A DNA stretch of 64,000 nt from Leptodontidium sp. MPI-SDFR-AT-0119 (Eukaryota; Ascomycota; Leotiomycetes; Helotiales; Leptodontidiaceae), in contig JAHLEZ010000011.1 of NCBI GenBank assembly GCA_020726505.1, forward strand, positions 1,674,001 through 1,738,000. Reading direction: 5' to 3'. Below are positions 35,295 to 46,800 of this stretch, piece by piece (within the stretch, counting starts at the first letter, position 1; each line of letters begins with the position of its first letter). The position numbers and the translations under genes were made by a program. Under the pieces are notes generated by a model. That model was given only the letters and a program-made list of their open reading frames with translations. It did no database searches and was not told where the DNA came from.

Positions 35295-37156
35295 ATAAAA
35301 GATCTCCACGGCCAAATCTGCGACCGCATGCAGAGAAGAAGGAAGAGCAGGCTTTTATTCTGGGTGCAACGAGGCAAGCAACATAAGGCAGAGGGGTCAG
35401 GCTGAGTCCTACAGATGCAATCCTTCGGAATTAAGCCGTTAGTGACTCCTTGTTTGATTGGGGAAGTGCTCACGTCCCAGCGATAGGGCCAAGCGAGATG
35501 TGGGAGTGAGAAGGGGGCTTGCTCAGCCCTGGTACGGTGGGGCTTACAGCGGCGGTGGATTTTTGAGATATGGCGTTCAATGACACTTGGCGATATTTCA
35601 TCTTAATCCAAGGTAACTCGTAGGTATTATACTGGAGTTCGCCAGATTATCTCACTGTACCCTGACCATGCAGCTCAGGTGTATCGGTCTGTCTACCAGG
35701 AACCCGTCTGTACGGCCGTACTTTTGCTGAGTGTTTCGCCTCAGCTGTTCGTCTTGGCTCTGCTGACCCTTTTCCTTTCTGCTGTGTGCTTCTCCTCGCT
35801 TGCATCGCCTTGCTCTCCATACATGTTGGAATGAGTAGAGAACAATGAGATGGCCAATGACAAGGCAAACGCTTAGTCACCGGAGGCATCCACTAAGCCT
35901 CGACAACCCCCAGGCAGGCAGTGCTTAGAAGGTTATTCTGGCTAGTTGCACACACAGTCGCCATGCAGGCAGTCGTTCATTTAGTCGAACATGCTGTCAT
36001 CTATCTAGTCGTCCATTCAACCAAGTGGAGACCTGCAAGAGACGACGAAGCGGTGTTGCAGGTCTCGGTACTTTCCATGTAAGTGATTGGTACAAAGATC
36101 CGGCTTCCGGCTTCGTCCCAGCTGGATGGTTCTCAGATGTTGGTTTTTAAGGTTTAGATCTTAGAGCGGCTAGGAATGTGGCTTGTGGCTGCTTCAAAGG
36201 CTCAGCTGTGCTTTGCAGCTTGCTGGAGCTTGAGCTCGGCAGCTACCCCTCCTGATTACGGTACATCATCACCCCTCAATTATGTCACAACAACATCACT
36301 CTCTACCAAAACAATTTTGGCCTGTTAATCACTCCTAACTATTCAACTATCTTAAATGATATAGTCAAGGTCACACTTGATTCGCCACAGAAATTAGCTG
36401 CTCGGGCAGCTACAACCTGCAAAAACATTTAAGGCCGCGTATTTACAAACCACGACATGCAAACCAAAACTTCTCTGGATGAACAACATCGAAAAAAAAT
36501 GGGAGAAAAGCTTTGATCGCTGCTTCAAATTTACAGATTGCCGCCTGGATGGCTGGAGTAGAGGATATCGGCTTGGCCACTTGGTTCATCGTCATGATGA
36601 TACGCGTTCTTTTTGAGTTGAGGGATTTGATTGGGATGTGGCTTCATGGCTATGCTGACCGAGTAGATATCGTATATCAAAGGCAAAACACGTGAGAAGG
36701 GAAGCGTGTGCTTCACGACTCATCTTCGGCTGATGCGCTACCTGTATTCGGAAGGCTGTTTTTAACCAATACCTTCAAGAGCTCAAATGCATACCATCGG
36801 GCAAGGTACTGCATCGACAAGAGTCATTGATATGGAGTCATTGAGGAGAGAGCAGGACTTGTCTATCTCTCGGTCAGGCATCCATCCACATTGCCTTACG
36901 GCCTGAAGCTGTCACACTGGATCACTCGCTGGGGGCAGTTGGGTCTATAGGCGAGGGAAGGACCAACAAAATACGGTTTGATGACTCCGGTTTGAAAGCG
37001 ATCCTAGATTCTACTCCTCAGCACACCGTAACTGAGACAATGGCCTAACTAGTACTTCCAACAGAAACATCAAAGTTATCAGAATTTCATTTCAATTGAG
37101 CCAAAGAAGCGACTTCATGAATGTACCGGAACCACGTCCGGACTCCCACGTCAATC
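35295..37156. other. Long intergenic region
   Basis: About 1.86 kb with no supported gene. It contains a perfect 11 bp inverted repeat with a 17-nt loop (36028-36038 and 36056-36066), described separately. Confidence 0.5.
36028..36066. repeat. Perfect 11 bp hairpin
   Basis: GAGACCTGCAA and its exact reverse complement TTGCAGGTCTC flank 17 nt. No gene adjoins it closely, and the role is unknown. Confidence 0.6.
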
Positions 37157-38311
37157 TCAAGCCCAACCCTCTTGGATCACCTGCTCTATGTTGGTCGGTA
37201 TGATCTCTGGAAATTTCTCATTGAGATACATCCCTCCCGATGCTGCAAAGTCGAAAGCTCCACTCTCAAACCAGCTGCTGAACATTGCAAGCATTCCTTG
37301 GAGAGCCGGCTTCGGAAAGAAAGGATACAAGTGAACATGACCTGGCAGTTCTGTAACTTCACCTCTCTGCAGTTTCTCCACAGAGTCATAGGATGTCTTA
37401 AATTTGGATCCTGGAAGTGAGCGAAGTCAGATCCCGTCGTACCAGAACAATGTTGAAAGACAAGAGTTTGAGAACCATACCAGTCACCTTCTCGGAAATC
37501 GCCAATATATCATTGAAACTCTTCCTATCGCCCACAACGAAACTCGTCTCGCTCCACTTCTCTAGCGCCAGGCTCGCAACGACAAATTTTCCCACATCTG
37601 TCGTAGTAGTAACCACAACCGGTGTGTCGCCGGACCCAGGAATACCGGCAACCCTATGTCCGATATCCAAGACCAGCACCAAAGGTGACATATAGCTCTT
37701 GAATTTAGGAATACCGAAATAGTCCGCGAAGAAGCCATTGGTGAACTTGGTGTAATCGAGATGAGTCTTCTTCAACTCTGCGATAGCAGCGATTTTGAGT
37801 CCTAAGGTCGGGAATTCTGCTGCTTGCCTACCCCGTACAAAAGGAGAAGTGAGTCAGTCATCCTCGTTACATGGCGGTAGACAGTGGACTGTAACTTACA
37901 ACTCTCCGTATGGAAATCCGAATTCACTCGGCACAAACCTTCTGACAGACGATGAAGCAGCAGCAGCGCGGATAAGACCAATCTGTGAGTTGCTTTGCTC
38001 CTGTGATTGCACACTCATCGCGGAAATCACGGTGTGGATTTCGTTATCCTCCAGTGTTTTCTTTGCTGATGCCAGATCGGTGTAGTCGATTCCAATTATT
38101 TTTGCTCCAATCTCTACTGAAAGTTCGGGATTGTCCTTTAACTTGTCAGCGGTGAATTTGGAGGTTAATGGGCGTAAGGGATGAAAGATTAGGAGGTGTT
38201 TTGTACCTTGCGACTTAAGATAATAAAGTCGTGAGTCTTTTGCTGTTTGAAAGCATCAATGATGGCACGTCCAACTCCACCACTGCCACCTGCTACCGCT
38301 ACTTTGACCAT
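37157..38311 (-). CDS. NmrA-like / isoflavone reductase-like NAD(P)-binding protein
   Basis: Atypical SDR of the NmrA/PCBER group; such proteins are either NADPH-dependent reductases or redox-sensing regulators. Four exons on the minus strand: 38311-38207, 38135-37900, 37827-37481 and 37410-37157, together 313 aa. The N-terminal MVKVAVAGGSGGVGR gives the Rossmann GGxGxxG motif at residues 8-14. RRFVPSEFGFPYGEL is the family motif seen in isoflavone-reductase-like proteins. FTNGFFADYFGIP and TTTDVGKFVV also fit the family. Length is typical. Introns are 70-72 nt. Confidence 0.85.
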
Positions 38312-39612
38312 TTCGTTGATGAGAAGTTCTATGGAATGATGAACGACTGAAAATCAAATGCTGCGGAAGAAAACCCAAGAAAATCAACACAGGATGCGGA
38401 ACATATATATATACATTCTCAAGTACTGAAATACAAGGTATGCATTCCAAGTAATGGATACCAAGCCAGTGCCTTCTATGTATGGTCTTGTGGGAGTGTG
38501 CCCCCGCAATTGCGATCACATTTGTGCTCATGCATCTACTGCTTTGCCTTCCTGCCCTCGCAGCCTTGGCGTCCCCGTCGTCGTATTCATGATCGGAACT
38601 ATTCGGCCGAATATCTGCTCAATAGCAGCATGCACCGCTAGATGCAGGAAATTGTGAACCTACTTTTGACTAAACATCCTTTGCTCCTAATCTTTGTTGT
38701 ATGGTTATCAAATTAAAGAATTTCGGTATTTATAGATTGACTGTTCAGTAGCACAATTTCGGTTCAGAGTGCTTAAGGCTTTTTTACTAAGTTACCTATT
38801 ACTAAACGAAGGTCAGATGAAATCAAATGCACGATATTAGAACACGACTGCAAGATTTTCTCTCCTTATTCCATATTATCTTTTAACATCTTCATAGAAC
38901 CGAAGGTGGTTACTTGGGGCCGCAAAACGCTCCTCCTACTCGATGGGCTGCAAAGGGGTCTCCACTATAGGGTTTTCTGACGTTCAAGGAATCATCTTTG
39001 GGTGGTAGGGGAAAAACCCCTGTACAAACGACTGGATAAGGGGAGTAGAGGGCGTGGGGGCACTTGGACCCAGAACCGGCTGAATAGTTTTGAACTTGAT
39101 AAGTCTACGATACTCCGTACCGCTGTGCCCCTCGTACCGAAACCCGGCCGAAAAATTATGGCCTTGGACTCTGTTGTGCTTCTGCGCCTCGCCGCCTGGC
39201 TCTAGAGAGTTTAGACCCTCCCCAGCGCCGGCGCTTCCTGGCTCTTAACAAGTGCGCCGCATGAAGACAAAGCCTTGTCTAGCTGCACAGTTCAATTGTG
39301 GGCCCTTTAAGCTCATCGTCCGGTTGAAGTAGATTCACTGAGAGATTCAGAGGTTGCAGGTGGTCAAATATCTTGATATTTAACAACGTGCTGGATCTGA
39401 AATGAACGGTCTGTGCGAACAATACCACAGATGGCGGTATTATAACGACGAGGACGACGAGATGTCTCATGACTTGCTTCCTATCTGTTCTGAGCAAGTT
39501 TGCCAGATGAGAGGGAGAAAAGCCCATTGGAAGACAGAATACATGAAACCAAGAGAAATTCCTTGACCAGAATATGCATAAACTGACAGCAAGCCTGGAA
39601 AAAGACATGATC
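38312..39612. other. Intergenic region
   Basis: About 1.3 kb between the NmrA-like ATG and the MYND gene stop. The frames here lack domains. A GCGCCGGCGC palindrome lies near 39223-39234. Confidence 0.4.
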
Positions 39613-40719
39613 CTAAGGGCCAGCCTTGCCCACTGAGATATCTTCGCCCTTCTCCAGCTTTCGGATCACATCGATCGCACCTGGAGTCTCTGTCCACGAG
39701 TCGTACGATTGTTGAAGTGAGATCTGCATGTGGGGCACAGTACCGTGGCTGTATGCCGACAGAGGAGCCGTCAAATGACGCCCAGGATTGAGGAGAGCTG
39801 GCCAAAAGTACTTGTTTCCTTTGCGGACAGAAACGTGCATCTGCTTCACCTGTGCCTCCAACTTTTTGATGAGAAGACTTTGATCGTCACTGTCCATAAT
39901 CTCTTTGTTGTTGGCAACGATGGTGCTGACAAGCTGCTCTCGGATCTTGTCGAGTAGTTCTTGTGGGACTTTTTGGCCGATAAGAGTTGAATTCTGAAGG
40001 GCTTTCACATCCAGGAGGAGTCTGATCTTGAGAAGAGTGATTGCAGCGGTATAGCTAAGGTCGAGATACGCGCTAGCTAAGTACTCGACTCCTTCGAAAG
40101 CATCTGCATCTTTGGTGTCCAGGTATGGGAGATCTGTGTCTCCCCAGTTGTAGTTCGACTCCTGGCCAGTCGTCTGCCACCCTACAGAAATTTAGCTTTT
40201 GCTCGCCTAGAAAGATCCTCGAAAACAAATGTCTGAAATCGGAATCCTACATTTGACGAAATCATACGCTCCCTGATCCTGGCCTAGACGCAAGTACAAT
40301 GCAGGAGCAAGACTGCGAACGCCCATGTTATCGCCACGGCAAAGTCGAAGCATGTCCAGAATGTGATCCAAAGCGGCTTTCACAGCCTCAGTCGTCTTGA
40401 TTTTCAGGAGAGACTCGACAACTCCATATCGGGCTCTCATGTAATCACGAGTTTCGAGGATGCCCCAGAAGTGACCGACTGAATTCTCGAAAGGATTGGC
40501 CTGAAACGTCCAGTCCCCAGGCGTGTTTCGCAGTTTCGTTTCCTCTTCGGCGCATTTAGCCTCGGCTTTCTTGATGGCATTGCAGGCTCGTTTGTGAGCT
40601 GGTCGATCGGATGCCTGATGTTCTTTGCTGCAGTAGAACATGACTTTGCAGCCCTGACAGCGGAGAAGCTTGTCTGTCTTGCTGCATGCTGGACAGCGAG
40701 ATACCAGAGAGAGGGTCAT
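39613..40719 (-). CDS. MYND-type zinc finger protein
   Basis: MYND fingers mediate protein-protein contacts; this fungal protein has no SET domain that I can see. Exon 1 is 40719-40251, the intron 40182-40250, and exon 2 is 40181-39613, giving 345 aa. The finger is at the N-terminus: C9-x2-C12, C21-x2-C24, C30, H34, H42, C46 (CPACSKTDKLLRC, then YCSKEHQASDRPAHKRAC). The remainder is helical (LETRDYMRARYGVVESLLK, LDHILDMLRLCRGDNMG), as in other fungal MYND proteins of unknown role. The ATG at 40719 places the finger at residue 9; an upstream in-frame ATG at 40800 adds 27 residues. The intron donor (GTAGGA) is weak, but the spliced frame is continuous (WWQTTGQESNYNWGD). Confidence 0.8.
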
Positions 40720-40861
40720 GTTTGAAGTTTGTGTGCGGGAGGGTTTCGATAGATGTCTTGAGTAATGAGGTTCGATTGAAAGCGAGAAGGTTGGCATCAA
40801 GGTTGAAATGAAGGTGCGGTGTGACGCGCTTTGGGATCGTTGTCAAACGCGCGAAGGACTT

Positions 40862-41128
40862 ACGAACCTGAAATCAGTAGTCTGTGCGCCACGGGGCATT
40901 TCACAGCCAAATCAAAAACCGAAGTATTTTTTAGAAAATATAATTCAAAAAGCTAGTTAAAATAAACATTAATACGCTTCTTCTTTATAATATAAACGAA
41001 GAAAAAAGTTAAGAGATTATATCGTTATTTAGTAATTATCAAGTCAGGTTGCCGACTTCAGGTTTTCAAAGCCTGAAAGTGTCTCGCTAAATAGCCTGTG
41101 GCGCACAGACCCGTGAATCCAGGTTCGT
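40862..41128. mobile_element. MITE-like element with long terminal inverted repeats
   Basis: The left end carries ACGAACCTG (40862-40870) and GTCTGTGCGCCAC (40880-40892). The right end carries GTGGCGCACAGAC (41098-41110) and CAGGTTCGT (41120-41128), exact reverse complements with the same 9-nt spacing. Similarity extends weakly further inward and outward (AGT/ACT). The interior is AT-rich and has no ORF. No target duplication was found. Confidence 0.7.
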
Positions 41129-41148
41129 TAGTGGGTTATCTCATAAAT

Positions 41149-41252
41149 CAGACCCACCTTATGCGGTAATTCTCGTTCGCTCCACTTATTGGCTACGCTA
41201 AGCAAATGGACCAATAAGAGCACAGAACCGCGAATTACCGCTGGCGGGTCTG
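41149..41252. mobile_element. Short foldback element
   Basis: Begins CAGACCCACC and ends GGCGGGTCTG. The arms also share GCGGTAATTC/GAATTACCGC, and a second inner pair CTTATTGG (41185-41192) and CCAATAAG (41211-41218) closes the hairpin. It lies only 20 bp from the preceding MITE-like element. Confidence 0.6.
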
Positions 41253-41317
41253 AGGAAAAATGGTGCCCCCTTGGTGGCAGCGTCCGCCACTTTGGTGAGG
41301 GGAATCAACGCGACAAC

Positions 41318-41577
41318 TGTCATATGTACGCGCACTTGTTTCCTCTGAGCCAAGGAGCCTGAGGACCGATGCTGATACGGGGGTGCAATAAATTCTATTT
41401 GTGTAAATAGTAGTAGGGCATGTTACGACTGCGTATGTCCTCGCACGCCGGTGCTTTAGTGCCCCGCACGGGATACCCCCTCTATATATGTGCTTCCCCT
41501 CTGGACTTCTTAGAAGGCTAGAGATTAGTTCTAAATACATTTCTAAACTGCAATTCTACAAGCTTTGCCTACCGTGA
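41318..41577 (+). repeat. Probable 5' LTR of the Ty3/gypsy element
   Basis: A stretch that starts TGTCATATG and ends CTACCGTGACA directly precedes the gag leader. It has a TATATATG box near 41484 and a transcribed-looking 3' part. It is not visibly RIP-mutated, and I found no matching 3' copy, so the call is weak. Confidence 0.3.
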
Positions 41578-41656
41578 CACTTAACACCTTACAAGCTAAT
41601 CTCTCTACCTACAGGGAGGTAGTACGAAGAAGTAAAGTAACGGTTTTTTGTTTACT

Positions 41657-43700
41657 ATGTCCGGCAGCGCTAGACCTTCGGGTAACACTCGCTTAGGTAG
41701 TATAACTCGTAACACATTGTATCCAATAGTGAAATCTAATAATTCCCCTCTTATTAAGAACACTAAGGGTATGTCTAACGGCGAAATAGCCTTAGGCCCT
41801 TATAGTAAAGGTAATAAAGAATTATCTTATACTTATAGCCAACCTACCTTTACTCGCGAAGAGAAAGGTAAAGGTCGTGCCTCTACTAAAGAAGACCTAG
41901 ACATATCCGATTACGTGACAGATAATATAGTCTTCTTAATTCCTAATACTAATTCTAATCTTGCGGCTATAGACATCCCTACTAAAGAATAGATTAATTA
42001 GAAGCAACGCGAGCTCGAAGAGCAAATGCGTTTGCTAGTTAAATCTAAGGCGCAAGACGCGCGCGCGAAGGTTAGGCTGGCCTATTATGAGAATAGTACT
42101 ACTAGGCTTCGCCGCCTTTAGGCCGTGTCCGTCACTAATACGGATATATTAGTAAAGCGTCAAGCTATCGAAGTAAGTCTTCTGCGAACTCGTAACGTAA
42201 TACTAAACTCTATAGCAGCGTCCCTAATTAGGGATAATAATATGCCTTTAGTAGAGCGTAGCTTTAACCTAATAATAGGGACTAATATATTAGGTTTATA
42301 ATACCCGACCTTACGTCAAGGTGTTATAAAGCCTAAGTTTCCCCTTCCCCTAGTTAACCCCCGGGTAGCCGCCGCTTTGCCTACGGCAAACAGCGTGGCT
42401 TATAGGCTTAGTACAATACTACTTATTTACTTAGACCTTAATACACATATCTTACTAAAACATAACGTAAGCTAGGCGAAAAATAAGCGTAATCGTAAAA
42501 AATGCCTTATAATTATAATCCCTAAAAAATATAAAGGGGAGAGTTTTAAAAGCCTACGTAATTAAAAGAATACTTAGGAAGAAATCTTTAAAGCTCGCCT
42601 ATATAATTATTGTTGGTTTAATAGTCACGTTTTTAGTCACATGCTCGCTTAACGAGTATTTAAGGGGGGGCTCTGGTACAGAGCTCTCCTTTTCTTGAAC
42701 ACACATTTTGCCACACAGGATTTTACCCCTTAAATGTGTCGATTCTGAACCGGAATCAGTGGTACCACCCGAGTATAACGACAATTATAATATATATACT
42801 AATTAAGTGCGCGTCGTAGTAACAAACATAAAAGGCGATCTATTAACCTATTAAAGTAATGCGAAGTAAATTATAAGTAGACCCAAAGGAATTCCGCTTG
42901 TTTAAAACTACTTTATTAAGTTCTTAAAGGGGCTTTATACCTCTAAGGAGACCTAAAGTACAAAAGTAATAAAAAACATTAAGCGATTTCGTTAGTAATA
43001 AGACGAGTTTATATAAGTTATATACCAACGATTTATTACTTTAATTAAGGATCATAATAATAAAATAACTAATAAAGATATTATTATTAACCTCCGCGAA
43101 ATAATTACGTACACTATAACGGCTATATAAATTAACTTTTACGCATTCGTAAATTCGCCTAAAACCTTCTAGTAGTAAAAGAAGCTAGCGAGTAATATTA
43201 AGTCCTTTATTAAGAGGACCTAAGGAGTAAACCTACACTCGCCGAAGGCGGGGAATAATAATAACGGAAGTAAGCAAAGTAGTAATAATACTAGTAGTAG
43301 TTACAAAAGACACCGCGAAAAGTAATCTAAGTATAATAATAAAAAGCGTGTAACTAGTAAAGCTTCCTCGAACTCCTCCCGACTAAAGTATAATAATAAG
43401 AATAAAGGGAAGAATAATAAAGGTAATACTACTTACTACTCTTATAAACAAAAAGACTATTAATCTAGGGATCACAAGTGTCTTAAGTTCGTAAAGTAAG
43501 CGCAAGATAATCCTTAAGCTACTAAAACTAAGGAACGTTTTAAGATAATAAAGAAAAACCTTTAGAATAAATAGAAGGTATACGCTACTATGTGCTCCAG
43601 GGAATAGAAGCCCTTTAGCTCTAATAAAGATACGGGAAAAGGCAATACTAAGTTTTAAGTGTTAAAGGCTTAAGGGATATTCTAAGACGCCTATATATCG
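41657..43700 (+). pseudogene. Ty3/gypsy gag, RIP-degraded
   Basis: The ATG at 41657 opens a gag-like frame (MSGSARPSGNTRLGSITRN) that stays open to 41992 and then continues through TAA/TAG codons standing where Gln or Trp codons are expected (for example after DIPTKE). A decayed CCHC zinc knuckle lies at about 43430-43485 (Cys codons changed to Tyr). A non-mutated insert interrupts the frame at about 42612-42792. The gene cannot be translated into a capsid protein. Confidence 0.7.
42612..42792. mobile_element. Unmutated insert inside RIP-degraded gag
   Basis: About 180 bp with ordinary composition and many CA/TG dinucleotides (ACACACATT, CCACACAGG), in sharp contrast with the flanks. It contains a perfect 10 bp inverted repeat, ATTTAAGGGG (42658-42667) and CCCCTTAAAT (42726-42735), and smaller hairpins (GCTCTG-GTA-CAGAGC at 42670-42684, CTCG-CTTAA-CGAG). 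It fits a MITE that arrived after the host element had been mutated. The exact ends are uncertain. Confidence 0.5.
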
Positions 43701-43839
43701 TAACAAGTCTAAAGTAGCCCGAGACAAATACGCAAGCGTTACTAAATAATTTAATAAATAATAGCTTAGATTATAACTTTCTTAATAAGTATAATACTAA
43801 AAAATTAGGGGTTTTCCCTTTATTTAAATATAATTAAGA

Positions 43840-46800
43840 ATTCGTGACCTTTAATAAGCACCGCTTTCGAGTAACTAACGCCTATAACCTTAATATAAGT
43901 GTACAAGACGACCGTGGGATCTCGAGAACCTTTCGAGAAAGATTCTATAATTACAAAGATTTAAGGTATAACTTAGTTCTTAGAATAAAGTTCCTAAAAC
44001 ACAAGAGAGCCGGGTACTACGACTAAAAACTCAAGAAGTAAGCTTACGCCCCGACTTAAAATAAAATCTAAATCGTAGTAGTAAATAAGTTTATTAAGGC
44101 CCTTAATGCCGACCTTAAAACGGTACTGTATATTATATTCTTATCCTAATTTAAATACAATTACCTAAGATAATAAGGATCTTATAGATATTCGAGGCAG
44201 TCGTGGGATATTTGTTTACGTATCGCCGGCGGGGACCCGTCGTAAGTATTAGCGTTATAGATTAAAAATCTTAAGCTAACACAGCTATTAAACTAACTCG
44301 TAGATTTAGTAAATATATACGATAATAATCCGCTAATTACTCTCCTTAAAGAATAAGTCGGATTCGAACATACGATTAATACTAAAGTACTACCTTTATA
44401 CGGCCCCCTTTATAACCTCTCTAAGCCACAACTCGCCGCGCTTCGGGAATATTTAACTATAATATTATAAAAGGGGTGGATTCGACTATCTAAGAGTTTT
44501 ATAAGTACGCTAATATTATTTATACTAAAAAAGAATAAAGGCTTATAGTTATATATAAATTATTATAGATTAAATAAAGTAACGATTAAAAACCGCCACC
44601 CTCTTTTACTAGTCAATAAAACGTTAAATCGACTCGGCGGAGCTATAGTCTTTACGGCGCTAGACCTAAGAGATATATACTACTGTATTAAGATTAAAGA
44701 AAAACACAAATAAAAAACAGCCTTTTACACAAAATATAAACATTTTAAATATCTAGTAATACCTTTTAGGCTATTTAACACTCCGGCTACGTTTTAGGCG
44801 TATATTAACGAAGCGCTAGTAGGGCTAATTAACTATTTCGTAGTAGTTTACCTCAATAATATTCTTATTTATTCTAAGAATAAAAAGGAATATCGTGAGT
44901 ATATTTAAGCCGTCTTTAAACGCTTACGTAAGTATAAGCTCTTTATTAAACTTAGTAAATACGAGTTTAAGGTAAATAAAGTTAAGTTCTTAGGGTTTAA
45001 AATTAAACCTTTCAGGATTTAGGCAAACCTTAAGTAAATCCGTTCTATTTAAGAATAACTAAAACCGAAATCTTATAAAAATATTTAAGTTTTTTAAGGC
45101 TTTACGAATTTCTATTGCAGATTTATACTAAGATACTCTAAGATAGCCGTAGGCTTAATAGGGGCTCTCTAGGGCATAAAGAATAGAGTTAAGAAAAGAC
45201 CCTTTATATTTTTTAATATAACTAGGAAAAGCTTTATTAATTTAAAAATAGCTTTTATTAGTATACTAATTATAATATACTTTAACCCTATAAAGCGTAT
45301 ACGGCTTAAAACTAATACATTTAGGTTTACAATCGCTGGTATTATCTCCTAGTAAGCTAATACTTCGTTAAAAGGATTTAGGTAATACTGGAAGCTTGTG
45401 GCGTATTAGTCTCGTAAAATGACTAGTACTAAGCGGAATTATACTACTTATAATAAAGAGCTACTAGTTATCGTAAAGTGTTTTAAGAAGTAAAGACATT
45501 ACTTTAAAGGTAGTCTACACACTATTAAAATACTTATAAATTATAATAACCTCCGCTACTTTATAATAGTAAAGTATTTAGAGAGTCGATAAGCATAATA
45601 GGTAATATATTTTGCCACTTATAACTTTAAAATCTATTATTGTAAAGGGGCCGTAAACCCCGCGAATAGACTTAATAAGAGACTAAATTATTAGGAATTT
45701 AAAGGCCTTACTAATATCGCTTGGCTACTAACATTTCAAAATAAACTAAAAGGAGCTTTTGCGAGTACTTTACGTAATCGAGGAGCCGACATTAAAGTAT
45801 TCTTAGACAGGGATTATAAAACAATAATAAGACATATATTTATTATTACTAGAGATCTTATTAATAAAAGGCTAAACTCGGTACTAATAAAACCGGTGTA
45901 GGCGACCTAAAAGAGAATTCTAAAAGTTAAGTATATAAAACCTAGTCCTCTAAACAACGTCCTTAGGGTAATACCTCTATTTATAGAGATATTATTACAT
46001 ATAAAAAGTAAAGGCTAGCCGCCTATCGCAGGGATTAATAATTATAAATATCTAATCCTAATATCATAAATAAAAGTAATAATAAAAAATAGACTACTTT
46101 GGCCCTAATAATAAAACCGCTACGAAACTTAATTATCTTCGCTTAGCGTAATAATAAAAGCTATAGAAATATAGTAAATGTAATAAGTAAACATAAGTCT
46201 TAACAAAATAATCAGTAGAATCTAGACGTATTAGGGCTTCTTTAATAAGATAATCGATTCTATATTCTAAATAATCCGGTATTAAAAACAGAAATTATAA
46301 AACTTTATTATAATAAGCTATTAATAAGGCACTACAGTGTTATAAAGACCTCGTAGCTCCTTTATAAAACCTACTTTTAAGAGAAAATAAAAGACAATAT
46401 TAAAATATATCTTAAAGAATATAATATTTATTAAAGGATTAAATCGAAACGACATACGTTATATAGACTTCTAGTAAGTCTCCTGAGGCCTTCGCGGCCT
46501 TAGTTCGAGATTTTAATAGATTTTATTACAAGGTTGCCGCCTTATAAAGACTTATATAATAGCTTAGATCTTAATTATATATTAGTAGTTGTTAATTAAT
46601 ATTTAAAGATAGCCTAATACTTAATATATTACAAAACAATTAATACTCCCGAACTTGCGGAACTACTCTTTAAGAGGGTGTTTTCCCTCTTTAGTATACC
46701 CTAGGGCATCGTATTTAATAAAGGTACGGTATTTACTAGTAAATTTTAGTCTACACTTTGCTTTTATATATATATAAAATAAAGACTAAGCTCTACTTAT

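Noticed and set aside
35647..35889. 80-codon minus-strand frame in the intergenic region
   Set aside because: Basic low-complexity sequence without domain or splice support.
12218..38311. Secondary-metabolite gene cluster
   Set aside because: Epoxide hydrolase, SDR, NmrA-like reductase and two Zn2Cys6 genes are present, but there is no PKS, NRPS, terpene synthase or P450, and unrelated genes lie between them.
42599..42784. 61-codon minus-strand frame within the unmutated insert
   Set aside because: The insert's inverted repeats explain the sequence better, and no protein feature is visible.
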